Positions 51,016-59,896 of a stretch of DNA of 64,000 nucleotides are shown piece by piece (within the stretch, counting starts at the first letter, position 1; each line of letters starts with the position of its first letter). The notes under the pieces were generated by a model that worked only from the letters and a program-made list of their open reading frames with translations, did not search any database and had not been told where the DNA came from. The stretch is taken from NCBI GenBank assembly GCA_950054155.1, contig CATLOT010000009.1:1-64000 (forward strand), written 5' to 3'. The DNA is from an uncultured Bacteriovoracaceae bacterium. GTDB taxonomy: Bacteria; Bdellovibrionota; Bacteriovoracia; Bacteriovoracales; Bacteriovoracaceae. The position numbers were made by a program, and so were the translations under genes.

Positions 51016-51636
51016 ATGAAGCTTAAAAGAAATGGCACTCAGTTTTCTCCCCTCTTTATCATGGCCCATGGTGCTGGCGCACCCATGGATTCTGACTGGA
51101 TGAATGACTTAACAGAGATCCTCGTCTCCCATGAAATTCAAGTCATCCGTTTTGAATTTCCCTATATGGAAGAGAGAAGACACTCCGGCACCAAAAAACC
51201 CCCTAATGCCAAGAAGATACTTCTTGAAACCTGGAAAGAAGTTATAGCCAAAGTAAGGAACGAACATCCCGACTCACCTCTTTATATTGGAGGAAAGTCC
51301 ATGGGAGGTAGAATGGCCAGTCTTATTGCAGATGAAGAGGGCGTAACAGGCTTAATTGCACTTGGCTTTCCCTTTCATGCACCAGGAAAAGGGCCCAAGG
51401 ACCGTATTGATCATCTCCTCACTCTTGAATGTCCAACTCTTATTGTGCAGGGAACTCGTGACACGATGGGGAGCAAGGAAGAATGCGATTCCTATCCCCT
51501 TTCAAAAAAGATACAATTTCATTGGTTAGAAGATGGGGATCATAGCTGGAAACCGAGAAAAAAGTCCGGACACACCCTTGCTGAGCATATGCAAGAAGCG
51601 GGTGAAATGATCGCCCAATTTATAAGGAAGAAATAA
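51016..51636 (+). CDS. KANL3/TEX30-type alpha/beta hydrolase
   Basis: 206 residues, a short alpha/beta hydrolase. MAHGAGAPMDS marks the oxyanion region, GGKSMGGRMAS the nucleophile elbow with a GxSxGG pattern, IVQGTRDTMG the acid and DGDHSWK the final histidine. This matches the family of small dienelactone-like hydrolases related to human TEX30. The substrate is unknown. It joins the DedA gene with no gap (TAA then ATG). Confidence 0.84.
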   Translation: MKLKRNGTQFSPLFIMAHGAGAPMDSDWMNDLTEILVSHEIQVIRFEFPYMEERRHSGTKKPPNAKKILLETWKEVIAKVRNEHPDSPLYIGGKSMGGRMASLIADEEGVTGLIALGFPFHAPGKGPKDRIDHLLTLECPTLIVQGTRDTMGSKEECDSYPLSKKIQFHWLEDGDHSWKPRKKSGHTLAEHMQEAGEMIAQFIRKK

Positions 51637-52263
51637 ATGGAAGCCTTCTTAGACTTTGTTCAAGCTAATGTGACCCTTGCCCCCTATGCTTTCTTGGGCC
51701 TTCTCATTCTTGCAGGTTTTAATATTCCTATAAGTGAAGACCTTATGCTCCTTAGCTCTGCTCTTATCGCTATCAAAAATCCCCACCTTAAGTATGAACT
51801 CTTTGCAGGGGTCTTCCTTGGTGCCTATATCTCTGATCTCATTTGTTACGGCTTCATGGGCCGCTTTCTCGGTCCCAAAATCTTTCAGATAAAATTCTTT
51901 GCCAATATGATTTCACAAGAAAAGTTGGATAAGATTAATTCTTTCTACGCTAAGTACGGCGTGGCCACACTAATAATTGGTCGCTTTATTCCTTTTGGTG
52001 TTCGCAATGCTCTCTTTCTCACTGCCGGTCTTGGAAAAATGAATGCAGTGAAGTTTGCTCTTTGTGATCTCATCGCTTGCACCATTAGCTGTGTTTTCTT
52101 TTTCTGGCTCTATTTTACCTATGGTGAAAGCGTTATCGATCTCGTCAAAAAAGGAAATATGATTCTCTTTGCTCTCTTTGCAGCCGCTCTAACAGGCTGG
52201 TTTATTCATAAGAAAGTTCAAGCAAAGAAAGAGCTAAGTTCGCCAACGGAAACTAAAAACTGA
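51637..52263 (+). CDS. DedA-family membrane protein
   Basis: 208 residues with four to five membrane helices. The DedA/VTT domain is marked by a reentrant-type N terminus (PISEDLMLL), YISDLICYGFMGRFLG and the conserved GRFIPFGVRNALFLTAG with its key arginines. Family members flip or recycle membrane lipids including undecaprenyl phosphate and phosphatidylethanolamine; this one cannot be assigned a lipid. AAGGAAG precedes the start, which follows the hydrolase stop directly. Confidence 0.9.
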   Translation: MEAFLDFVQANVTLAPYAFLGLLILAGFNIPISEDLMLLSSALIAIKNPHLKYELFAGVFLGAYISDLICYGFMGRFLGPKIFQIKFFANMISQEKLDKINSFYAKYGVATLIIGRFIPFGVRNALFLTAGLGKMNAVKFALCDLIACTISCVFFFWLYFTYGESVIDLVKKGNMILFALFAAALTGWFIHKKVQAKKELSSPTETKN

Positions 52264-52434
52264 CATTTCACATTTGTAAGTCACTGTTTTCTAGTAATAA
52301 CTTAATTCTACAGGCTTATTGGTACTCCTTGTCATGGGTAAAAAGTTCACCAGTAAAAACACTACCTTGAAAAGGGGTGTTTAAGCTGACAAAACCACAT
52401 TCGCAGGAAAAAATTTGGCAAGGAAAGAAATTAA

Positions 52435-52740
52435 GTGAACACACAAAATGGACATGAAGAAAATGTCGTAAGCCTTGAAAACGCAAAGGCCCAGAAAGCA
52501 GCTGAAGTAGAGAATGACTCCCTCTCTCGTTACTTTCAAGTTCTTAGTTTTTCAGAGCTTCTTGAAGAGACATCTCAACTTATTGAAGAGCTCAATAAGA
52601 AAGGCTCCACCAAAGAGATCATCAATAAATCAAAACTTCTTCTTAAGGAATTTGGTCTTAGGATCAAGAACTCTAAGGGCTTAAGTGAAAACTTCCTTAG
52701 GATGAGAGACGAGCTTGAAAATAAGCTCTCCATCTTCTAA
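52435..52740 (+). CDS. Hypothetical helical protein
   Basis: 101 residues from GTG 52435 with AAGGAAAG 7 nt upstream. The chain is polar and helical (LEETSQLIEELNKKG), without signal peptide or membrane segment, and could be a small coiled-coil adaptor. No family is recognised. 171 bases separate it from the DedA gene. The stop overlaps the convergent gene's stop in CTAA. Confidence 0.68.
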   Translation: MNTQNGHEENVVSLENAKAQKAAEVENDSLSRYFQVLSFSELLEETSQLIEELNKKGSTKEIINKSKLLLKEFGLRIKNSKGLSENFLRMRDELENKLSIF

Positions 52741-53489
52741 GGACTTGTTGGATCAATCGATAGGCCAAGAATATTTTTTACAAGGTCAATATCCTTCTTA
52801 AAGATATTCTTTGCCTCACCACTTCTATTAAGCTCACGAATTCTCTTATTCACGAACTTCAATACTTTTTCCATCCCCTTCCCCTTACGTATTCCAATCG
52901 TCACTTCCGTGGTACTTATCGCTTGAGGATAGGCTTTAATATTTTTTAATCCCATATCTCTTGCCTTTCGCGTACAGGAGAGAATTTCTCCTAAGAAATA
53001 ATCGACTCTCCCCTTTAGCAACATTTTTAAACAGGAGTTATCAGAGGATGTTTTAACAATTTGAATATCCTTGGAAAACGCTGAAGTATCGTAAAGGTAA
53101 CCATCAGTGATACAGATCCTCCCTTTAGTCGGAACTTCCTTGATTTCATTTAAGGCAAAGAGATACTCATCTTTATAAAAGTAGATGTCTGAATTATAGA
53201 ATCCCTCTTTCACTCTCGCCTTATTTGTCGGAATGAAGCCATCAGCCTTTCCGTCCAAAAAGAGCTTATAGGAGCGTCTTGGAGGAAGGACATCAACCTC
53301 GACATCCCATGGGGAGTCTTTAAAAATCAGGTGTAAATAATCGACAAATGTCCCTGTTCCTTTAGAGAGGATAAACTTAGGTATCTCAAAGGAGTTGAAT
53401 TTGAGCACCTCTTTAGCCAGAGCACACTGAAAATTGAGAGAACAGAGAAGAATAAAGGTTTTAAATAGATTCAAGCGACTGGTAATCAT
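52737..53489 (-). CDS. Periplasmic binding protein-like (SBP_bac_3 type)
   Basis: 250 residues from ATG 53489, the start that gives a signal peptide (MITSRLNLFKTFILLCSL, cleavage after CALA). The mature part has the amino-acid-binding fold pattern: VLPPRRSYKLFLDGKADGF, the hinge region and RVDYFLGEILSC. The FYNSDIYFYKDEYLFA segment is typical of family 3 solute-binding proteins in Bdellovibrio-like genomes, often without a transporter. There is no ABC permease next to it. It overlaps the PilZ gene by 29 bp. Confidence 0.78.
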   Translation of the reverse strand: MITSRLNLFKTFILLCSLNFQCALAKEVLKFNSFEIPKFILSKGTGTFVDYLHLIFKDSPWDVEVDVLPPRRSYKLFLDGKADGFIPTNKARVKEGFYNSDIYFYKDEYLFALNEIKEVPTKGRICITDGYLYDTSAFSKDIQIVKTSSDNSCLKMLLKGRVDYFLGEILSCTRKARDMGLKNIKAYPQAISTTEVTIGIRKGKGMEKVLKFVNKRIRELNRSGEAKNIFKKDIDLVKNILGLSIDPTSP

Positions 53490-54027
53490 GAAGGGCCTTA
53501 AGACGTAGCTTTGCAAGTTGTTCCGTAGAATCATAGCCAAGAAGTTCAGCGGTCTTTCTGACGAGATCCACTTTGTTAGACTTTTGCCCTCGCCCTTCAA
53601 ATAGGCCAAGGTAATAAATGAGGTTCTTTCCATAACGAGAGACGTATTGGCTAATCAATTGCTTTTCAAGAAGGCCCGGATTAACGAATTCACAACCAAT
53701 TTTAGTGGCAAAGATTTTATCAACTTCAGAAAACCCCTCAAAGGAGCGCACAATTCGCGCTTTCATACGAATAACCTTTCTCTCCATCTGCTCAATATCA
53801 AGATTAAGTAAAACCTCAGGGTGAAGCAGGGAGAACTCCGGAAAGTCGATCAATGAAAACATCAGAGGAAGAGCATTCACAGGAGGAACGCTAGGCAAAT
53901 GATCGAGCAAAATCCCTCCTTCACTAATATTGAGGAGCTGGGCCTTAAGAACATAGTCCTCCATTATATAAAGGGAGCTAGTCTTAAGAGGAGCCCGTAA
54001 ATATTCGCGCTTAAATCTTAAACCCAT
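53461..54027 (-). CDS. PilZ-domain protein
   Basis: 188 residues. The c-di-GMP-binding signature is present in order: RxxxR as REYLR (7-11) and NISEGG (about 33-38), in a ~110-residue beta-barrel. The C-terminal ~60 residues are helical and unassigned. PilZ proteins act as c-di-GMP receptors that alter motility or secretion. It follows phoH by 3 nt and overlaps the periplasmic binding protein gene. Confidence 0.85.
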   Translation of the reverse strand: MGLRFKREYLRAPLKTSSLYIMEDYVLKAQLLNISEGGILLDHLPSVPPVNALPLMFSLIDFPEFSLLHPEVLLNLDIEQMERKVIRMKARIVRSFEGFSEVDKIFATKIGCEFVNPGLLEKQLISQYVSRYGKNLIYYLGLFEGRGQKSNKVDLVRKTAELLGYDSTEQLAKLRLKALHDYQSLESI

Positions 54028-54030
54028 AGT

Positions 54031-55350
54031 TTAAAGAAGATGAGAGGCAGCCTCTGAGAGGGCCGATCTTTCTCCATGAGTAAGAATGGTATGAGCGACA
54101 ATCGACTCTGACTTCATATTCTCTAGGCAATAGACCAGGCCATTATTAACTTCATCAAGATAAGGGCTATCAATCTGGTAGGGATCACCGGTCAGAACGA
54201 TCTTAGTTCCCTCACCTGCACGAGTAATAATTGTCTTAACCTCATGAGGAGAAAGGTTTTGCGCCTCATCCACAATAAGGTACTGGCCAGGGATCGAGCG
54301 ACCACGAATATAAGTTAAGGGTTCGATATGAAGGAGCCCATGATTAATGAGATCTTCATAGCTTGCGGAACCATCCGTTCGGTACTGGCCAAAGAGAAAG
54401 TCCATATTATCAAAAATAGGCTGCATCCATGGGCCAAGCTTTTCATTGACGTCCCCTGGAAGGTAACCAAGGTCACGCCCCATCGGCTGAATAGGTCTTG
54501 AAACAAGGAGACGACTATATTTCTCATCACCGACAGTTTTTTCAAGTCCTGCGGCAATGGCCATGAGAGTCTTCCCTGTTCCCGCTTTACCGACAAGAGA
54601 AACCAAATTAATTTCATCATTTAAAAGAGCATCAAAAGCAAATTGCTGTTCAATATTCTTAGGATAGATTCCCCACACTCCCTCACGAAGATTAACAAGA
54701 GGGACCACACCCTTTTTCTTGCCATCAAAACGCCCAAGAACTCTGCGACGATCATTTCCAGGCAGTTGAAGGATGAAGTACTCGTTAGGAGTCACTTGAT
54801 CTGCTTCCAATCCAAGATCGGCAACAGGAAGAAATCTTTCACTTTCAAAAAAGGAAAGAAGGGCCTCTTCACACTCTACAGTTCTTTGTCCGGTATAGAG
54901 TTCCTCAAGCGTAACATCTTGAGCACCATAATCTTCAGCGTTGACCCCAAGAACATCCGCCTTAAGACGAAGGTTAATATCTTTAGTTATTAAGGTGGTA
55001 TTTTCTCCCTTATCTTTACAAGAAAGAGCAGCCCCCAAAATGATATTGTCGTTGATACCAAGATCGATGGGACTTTTACCTTCCATCGACATCTTTGTAT
55101 CTACGGCCAGAAAGAGTTTCCCGCCATTATCAAGATCAACTCCCGAAACAAGAGGTCCCTTATTTCTGAGGTCATCGATAATACGCGAAAAGTGTCGGGC
55201 ATTTCGGCCATTCTCATTTTGGTCTTTCTTAAAGCGATCAACCTCTTCAACAACGATGAGGGGAATAACAACTTTATTTTTACCGAATTTTTGAATGGAC
55301 TGGGGATCAAATAGTATAACGTTTGTGTCTAGTACGAATGTTTTATCCAA
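54031..55350 (-). CDS. PIN-PhoH ATPase (PhoH2 type)
   Basis: 439 residues from TTG 55350, set by GGAGG 9 nt upstream and because the PIN domain begins immediately (FVLDTNVILFD). PIN occupies ~1-130 with acidic residues at LDTN, EEVD and the late DINLR region. PhoH ATPase follows, with Walker A GKAGTGKT (254-261) and ILVDEAQN-type LIVDEAQN. PIN-PhoH proteins unwind and cleave RNA. The gene begins an operon with PilZ and the binding protein. Confidence 0.93.
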   Translation of the reverse strand: MDKTFVLDTNVILFDPQSIQKFGKNKVVIPLIVVEEVDRFKKDQNENGRNARHFSRIIDDLRNKGPLVSGVDLDNGGKLFLAVDTKMSMEGKSPIDLGINDNIILGAALSCKDKGENTTLITKDINLRLKADVLGVNAEDYGAQDVTLEELYTGQRTVECEEALLSFFESERFLPVADLGLEADQVTPNEYFILQLPGNDRRRVLGRFDGKKKGVVPLVNLREGVWGIYPKNIEQQFAFDALLNDEINLVSLVGKAGTGKTLMAIAAGLEKTVGDEKYSRLLVSRPIQPMGRDLGYLPGDVNEKLGPWMQPIFDNMDFLFGQYRTDGSASYEDLINHGLLHIEPLTYIRGRSIPGQYLIVDEAQNLSPHEVKTIITRAGEGTKIVLTGDPYQIDSPYLDEVNNGLVYCLENMKSESIVAHTILTHGERSALSEAASHLL

Positions 55351-55386
55351 TTAGATTTTCCTCCATGAAGGCTCATTAAAATTGTA

Positions 55387-55462
55387 GGCAATTAACTCTG
55401 GAATTGCCAAATAAAAGGGACTTCTTTGCTCTCTGCCCAAGAATGAGCATTCTTCGTAAAAT
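55387..55462. promoter_or_regulatory. Two palindromes between phoH and the outer-membrane gene
   Basis: GGCAATT (55387-55393) and AATTGCC (55402-55408) form one inverted repeat. A second, AAGAATG / CATTCTT with a 2-bp centre (55439-55454), lies directly before TAAAAT (55457-55462), a possible -10 box for the gene at 55510. Both look like operator sites. Confidence 0.45.
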
Positions 55463-55509
55463 AGTATTGAGTCAGGGAGGAATAACCAACCCCCCTACTC
55501 AGGGATTAA

Positions 55510-56658
55510 ATGTTTAAAGTTCTTGTCGTCATATTTCTTAGCCTCCTCACGCTTAAGAGCAATGCTGCCTTCACTTTTCTCAATCGAAGTAGTGAAGGCC
55601 TCATGATGGGCGATGCTTTTTTAACTCTGGCCGATGATGAGATGACCCTCTTCTATAATCCAGCGGCACTGGGAAGAAATCGAGGAATTAGCCTCATCCC
55701 CTTAAAACCAATTGTGGCCCTGCCTGATGTTTTGGATAAGGAGTTAAGCCTTAATAATCCTTCGATAGGTATAAGTGATCGCTTCAAAGATTTTCCCGAT
55801 GAGCCAGAGCTCATTGCTGATCGCCTCTTAGGCTATCCCGTTTACTTTGAGCTTGGAGCGGCTCCTGCCGTAAAGATGCTTAACTTTGGCTTTAACCTCT
55901 TTGCCGTCCAAAAAACAAGTCTCGATCTTCAAAATGCAATCCACCCCGTGCTCAACGTCGACTATCGTCTTGATCGCGGTTTTATTGCAGGCTATGCCTT
56001 GAATTTTGGAAACGGGGGAAGCGGGCGAAATCCACAAGGTCATCGCTCAACTCTAGGACTTGGGCTAAAAACGATGAACCGCCAAGGCTTCTCTAATACC
56101 CTTGACCTTTTTGGAACAGACATTCTCGATATCATCCAAGATGTCGATAATTTTCAAGATATCCGCAGAGGTCTTGGATACTCAAAAGGCTCTGGATTTG
56201 GCTTTGATTTAGGTTACGAATACAACTACTTCAAGGGACCGACACGAGTAACCTTCGGCCTCTCCTGGCTTGATATCGGAGATACATCCTTTAGCTTAGA
56301 TGAAGGAACACAAAAAGTTCCCGTGCAGGCCCAGTCTTTAAATTTTGGGACCAGTTGGAATCAGGACTTTGGTCCCCTGGACTATTCACTTGCGGTTGAT
56401 TACTCAAATGTCCTGGACACACAAAGCGCAGGTCTCTCTAAATTAAAAATCGGAGCGCGCGCGCGTTTTCCGCTCTTTAGTCTTTATACTGGCTGGAATG
56501 GTGGCTATACATCCTTCGGGCTTGGTCTGAATCTCTTTTTATTAGATATTAAGATTGGCTTCTATGGCGTTGAGCTTGGCAGAACATTTCGCCAAGAAGA
56601 AGGTAAGAGAACGGTCATTACCATCTCCTTGGCCGAAATTGGTCTCGATGCTTTTTAG
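55510..56658 (+). CDS. Outer-membrane protein, PorV/TraF-like
   Basis: 382 residues, signal peptide MFKVLVVIFLSLLTLKSNA. Then SSEGLMMGDAFLTLADDEMTLFYNPAALG, the NPA-type motif seen in PorV/TraF and FadL-like barrels. The remainder alternates beta strands (FGFDLGYEY, VTFGLSWLDIG, LYTGWNGGYT) and ends with F, as outer-membrane barrels do. Probably a channel or surface barrel; the substrate is unknown. Its stop shares TTAG with the convergent aminotransferase. Confidence 0.8.
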   Translation: MFKVLVVIFLSLLTLKSNAAFTFLNRSSEGLMMGDAFLTLADDEMTLFYNPAALGRNRGISLIPLKPIVALPDVLDKELSLNNPSIGISDRFKDFPDEPELIADRLLGYPVYFELGAAPAVKMLNFGFNLFAVQKTSLDLQNAIHPVLNVDYRLDRGFIAGYALNFGNGGSGRNPQGHRSTLGLGLKTMNRQGFSNTLDLFGTDILDIIQDVDNFQDIRRGLGYSKGSGFGFDLGYEYNYFKGPTRVTFGLSWLDIGDTSFSLDEGTQKVPVQAQSLNFGTSWNQDFGPLDYSLAVDYSNVLDTQSAGLSKLKIGARARFPLFSLYTGWNGGYTSFGLGLNLFLLDIKIGFYGVELGRTFRQEEGKRTVITISLAEIGLDAF

Positions 56659-57896
56659 GAATTTGAGTCTGTCTCCAAGAGGAATTTCATAATAATATCA
56701 ATGGCCTCTTTAAAAGGCTCTTTCTCTGACACTAAACTTAGACGAGCTGTATTGGGAGAGCCAAAGGCAACCCCAGGGACCATAGCAATACCGTACTCTT
56801 CAAGAAGCTCCTCACAAATATCATAAGAGTAGTCCTCTTTCTCTTCTTTCGCCTTATACTTTTCAATCACTGGTGTTTGAGAAAAGTCGATTAAATAGTA
56901 GAAAGCTGAGGTTGGCTGGTACCAAACATGGCCTAGTTTATGATCACTTAAGGCCTCCCCTAGTATTTCAGCATTAGCCCTTAAGTGTTTCTTGATTGGC
57001 TCTAAAAATACCGGAATTTGATTGAAATCAAACTGAGTTAAGGCCCGTTGAACAAGGGAGTTTGCCCCCGATGTCGTCTGCCCCTGAAGAGTATTAATCG
57101 CTTTAGCAAGGGTCTTCGGTGCAATCGTATAACCTATTCTTAAGCCCGTTGAAGCCAGAGTTTTAGAGATCCCATCGACAATCACAGTTCTCTCTAAGAG
57201 CTCTGGGCGGTGCTGGTAAAAGTAAGTGGGCTTGGGATCGTAATAATAGAGCTGATAGTAAATTTCATCTGAGATAATGGTAATCTCTGGATACTTAACC
57301 ATAATGTCAGCAAAGGCCTGCATCCAATCATCTCTGTAGTGAGTTCCTGTAGGATTGTTGGGGCTATTGACCACAACAATTTTAGTCTTATCCGTTATCT
57401 TTCTTTCAAACTCTTCAAGTGAGGGAATAAAAACATCAAAAGGGCTTGTCTCGACAATAACAGGATTCGCCCCACAGAACTTGACCATCTCTGGATAGCT
57501 CACCCAATAAGGGGAAAACATAATGACTTCATCACCGTGATCAAGAAGGGCCCCAAAGATATTTGTTAAACAGTGCTTACCACCATTAGAGACAACAACA
57601 TCAAATTCTGTTCCCTCCCCCGCGTTTGAAAGATTCACTCCCCGCGTTTCTTGGAAATTATCAATGATCTTTTTCTTCAACTCAGGGTAGCCAGCGACAG
57701 GACTGTATTGGAATGATTTAATAAAGTCACTTTCACTGCGAATAAGATCAACAAAGCTATTCATTGGACGAAAAGGAAGTTGTCCTGCAGTCAGGTTATA
57801 AACCTTCTTTCCTTGAGCCGCCAAATCAACGGCCTTCGCATTTAATTTAAGAGTAATGCTTTCAGAGATTTTTTGTACTCTTGCGCTTAATTTCAT
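56655..57896 (-). CDS. Class I aminotransferase (aspartate aminotransferase-like)
   Basis: 413 residues from ATG 57896, where GAGGAG stands just upstream. PLP-dependent fold type I: SPYWVSYPEM, VVNSPNNPTGTHY, ISDEIYYQLYY and the Schiff-base lysine K245 in VDGISKTLASTGLRIGY, with the substrate-binding Arg near the end (ARLSLV). This is the I-gamma type aspartate/aromatic family. Its specific substrate is uncertain. It shares its end with the outer-membrane gene. Confidence 0.92.
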   Translation of the reverse strand: MKLSARVQKISESITLKLNAKAVDLAAQGKKVYNLTAGQLPFRPMNSFVDLIRSESDFIKSFQYSPVAGYPELKKKIIDNFQETRGVNLSNAGEGTEFDVVVSNGGKHCLTNIFGALLDHGDEVIMFSPYWVSYPEMVKFCGANPVIVETSPFDVFIPSLEEFERKITDKTKIVVVNSPNNPTGTHYRDDWMQAFADIMVKYPEITIISDEIYYQLYYYDPKPTYFYQHRPELLERTVIVDGISKTLASTGLRIGYTIAPKTLAKAINTLQGQTTSGANSLVQRALTQFDFNQIPVFLEPIKKHLRANAEILGEALSDHKLGHVWYQPTSAFYYLIDFSQTPVIEKYKAKEEKEDYSYDICEELLEEYGIAMVPGVAFGSPNTARLSLVSEKEPFKEAIDIIMKFLLETDSNS

Positions 57897-57929
57897 CTCT
57901 CTTCTCCTCAAGAATTAGGGGGGTTGGGT

Positions 57930-58400
57930 TTATTTGTTGGTTAGTTGAGATAAAATGGCGGGTGGAACGAAGTCTTCAACGTTACGCCCATACTTATAAA
58001 GCTCTTTCACGAGGGAAGAGGAAACAAAGTAGTGTTTTCCTCCCGTTGGAAGAAAGAAGGTATCAATCTCGCTGTAGAGATTATTATTCATTGAAGCCAT
58101 TTGAAATTCCATTTCAAAGTCTCCCGTGGGTCTTAAGCCTCTTACAATGGCATTAATTTGATGTTTCTTGGCATATTCAACAATGAGACCATTCCATGAA
58201 TCAACCTTTGCCCTCGGCTCATCTTTAAGATGCTCTTGAATCATTTCCACTCGTTGGTCTTTAGAAAATAAGGCCTTCTTAGCCGGAGAGACCGCGACGA
58301 GAACAGTAATTTCATCAAAGACCCTTAGGGCTCTTTTTAAAATATCATCATGGCCCAAGGTAAAAGGATCAAAGGTCCCCGGGTAAATCGCAGTCTTCAT
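57930..58400 (-). CDS. coaD: Phosphopantetheine adenylyltransferase
   Basis: 156 residues, the usual length. The nucleotidyltransferase motif TLGH (14-17, in PGTFDPFTLGH) and the C-terminal YFVSSSLVKEL, corresponding to the ISSTxVR signature, are present. It makes dephospho-CoA from phosphopantetheine. GAGGAG precedes the ATG. It follows rsmD by 54 nt, a common arrangement. Confidence 0.97.
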   Translation of the reverse strand: MKTAIYPGTFDPFTLGHDDILKRALRVFDEITVLVAVSPAKKALFSKDQRVEMIQEHLKDEPRAKVDSWNGLIVEYAKKHQINAIVRGLRPTGDFEMEFQMASMNNNLYSEIDTFFLPTGGKHYFVSSSLVKELYKYGRNVEDFVPPAILSQLTNK

Positions 58401-58454
58401 AGACTCTCCTCAAATAGGTGGTGAGCCTATTCTAACGAAAGCGCAATGTCTTTG

Positions 58455-59027
58455 TCATTGATTCTTAAAGACAGCAAAGTAACTTGTCCCCTGACTATAG
58501 ACCTTATCTGGCGCAAAGCCTTGCTCCTGCCAAAAGCTTTGGCCCAGCCCCTTTTGAGTATCTGACTCAATCCATATATCGCACTGTGAAAACTCCTTAA
58601 GAAGAAGGAGACCTACATCTTGATAGATTTTATGCATTTCATAAGGGGGGTCGAGAAAGAGTATCGTTGGGCCATCTACTTTTAAGCTCTGGCAAAACTT
58701 TTCCACTTTGGAGCGTACTAACTTAAGGGGTCTGTGAGTCACCTCTTCACTCAAGTCACTCTTTAATGCCCTAAGATTTTGCTCTATCGCCTTTTGAGCA
58801 TTCTTTTCGACTTCCACGAGGGTCACCCTACTCGCACCACGTGACCATGCTTCGATTCCCATGGCCCCAGAGCCCGCACAGAGGTCAATGAAGTGAAAAC
58901 CACTCAAGTCTTGATAGGCATCAAAAATTCTTCTTTTTAAGAGAACAGAGGTCGGTCGTGTTTTGTCGCCCTTAGGAACGAAAAGGGACCGGCTTTTCAC
59001 CAGTCCCCCAAGTACTTTTATAGTCAT
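58455..59027 (-). CDS. rsmD: 16S rRNA guanine-966 N2-methyltransferase RsmD
   Basis: 190 residues. Start IKVLGGLVKSRSLFVP and the conserved TRPTSVLLKRRIFD are RsmD hallmarks. SAM binding is at DLCAGSGAMG (48-57) and catalysis at DPPY (126-129). It methylates G966 of 16S rRNA in the 30S subunit. It stands immediately before coaD. Confidence 0.95.
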   Translation of the reverse strand: MTIKVLGGLVKSRSLFVPKGDKTRPTSVLLKRRIFDAYQDLSGFHFIDLCAGSGAMGIEAWSRGASRVTLVEVEKNAQKAIEQNLRALKSDLSEEVTHRPLKLVRSKVEKFCQSLKVDGPTILFLDPPYEMHKIYQDVGLLLLKEFSQCDIWIESDTQKGLGQSFWQEQGFAPDKVYSQGTSYFAVFKNQ

Positions 59028-59058
59028 TTTGTGACTTTATCTATTTTCAAACGATTTA

Positions 59059-59619
59059 TTAAGCTGCTTTTTTACCAGCATCTTTGCTTTGAACAGGCAC
59101 AGAGAATTTGACTCCACCGGCCATGCTTACTTCGCAACCCTCTTCTCTAAGGCTGAGATGAACACCGGCCATTTCCACGACGAGAGAACCATCCACAACA
59201 TTGACAGTTGCTGTCTCGCTTCCAATAGAGAAATTTAGCTCCATATTCATCTGACCACCGCCAGAAAAAGACATATGACCCGCTTCGCCACTCGTTGTAG
59301 CGACAGGCTTTAAGGCCACGACATTATCTTCATTGCTTTCAGTTGCTTCTGGCTCTGTTGGTGTTGCTTCTGACTCATAGGCTTCCGCTTCAGCACTAAA
59401 GTCTTCAACTTCCTCTTCAGCGACCTCTTGAGGAGCTTCCTGAGACGCATGAACTTCTTCAGTCTCTGCCGGAGCCTCTGAAACACTTTCAGTTGCTGCA
59501 TCTTGCGGCGTATCAGACTCTTCTACGAACTCTTTTTCGAGATTTTCGATCTCATTCATAATGTCCTGAAGCTCTGCATCGTTAAAACTTTGTTCCGTGT
59601 TATTGTCCTGATCTGACAT
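59059..59619 (-). CDS. Acidic protein with a C-terminal beta domain
   Basis: 186 residues from ATG 59619, with GGAGG upstream. The first ~110 residues are strongly acidic, full of E, A, S and T repeats (EAPAETEEV, EEEVEDFSAEAEAYE), and probably disordered. The last ~75 residues contain a small beta domain: MSFSGGGQMNMELNFSIG, TVNVVDGSLVVEMAG and CEVSMAGGVKFSVP. It ends in KKAA. No signal peptide, no family known; it lies 32 nt from rsmD on the same strand. Confidence 0.75.
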   Translation of the reverse strand: MSDQDNNTEQSFNDAELQDIMNEIENLEKEFVEESDTPQDAATESVSEAPAETEEVHASQEAPQEVAEEEVEDFSAEAEAYESEATPTEPEATESNEDNVVALKPVATTSGEAGHMSFSGGGQMNMELNFSIGSETATVNVVDGSLVVEMAGVHLSLREEGCEVSMAGGVKFSVPVQSKDAGKKAA

Positions 59620-59896
59620 CTTGGCCTCCAAATATACAACCAGAAGTTTAGCTCTCTATCGGTCTATTTCGTGGGAGGCTTTAACTTTTTAATTCTCTGA
59701 CACCCCACTCCGGTATAATCATCCCTAAAGTGTCATTTTTTTGTCGAAAAAGTATCATCTTACACTTCGGATGTTATTGTTTTTCCTCCTTTCTTTCATG
59801 ACAATCTGACTTCATTTACGTTAAATTTCTTACCCACAACAAATGACAGTGAACAAAAGATCAAAATGAAAGATCAGCAATATTGGGAGCTTAGAC

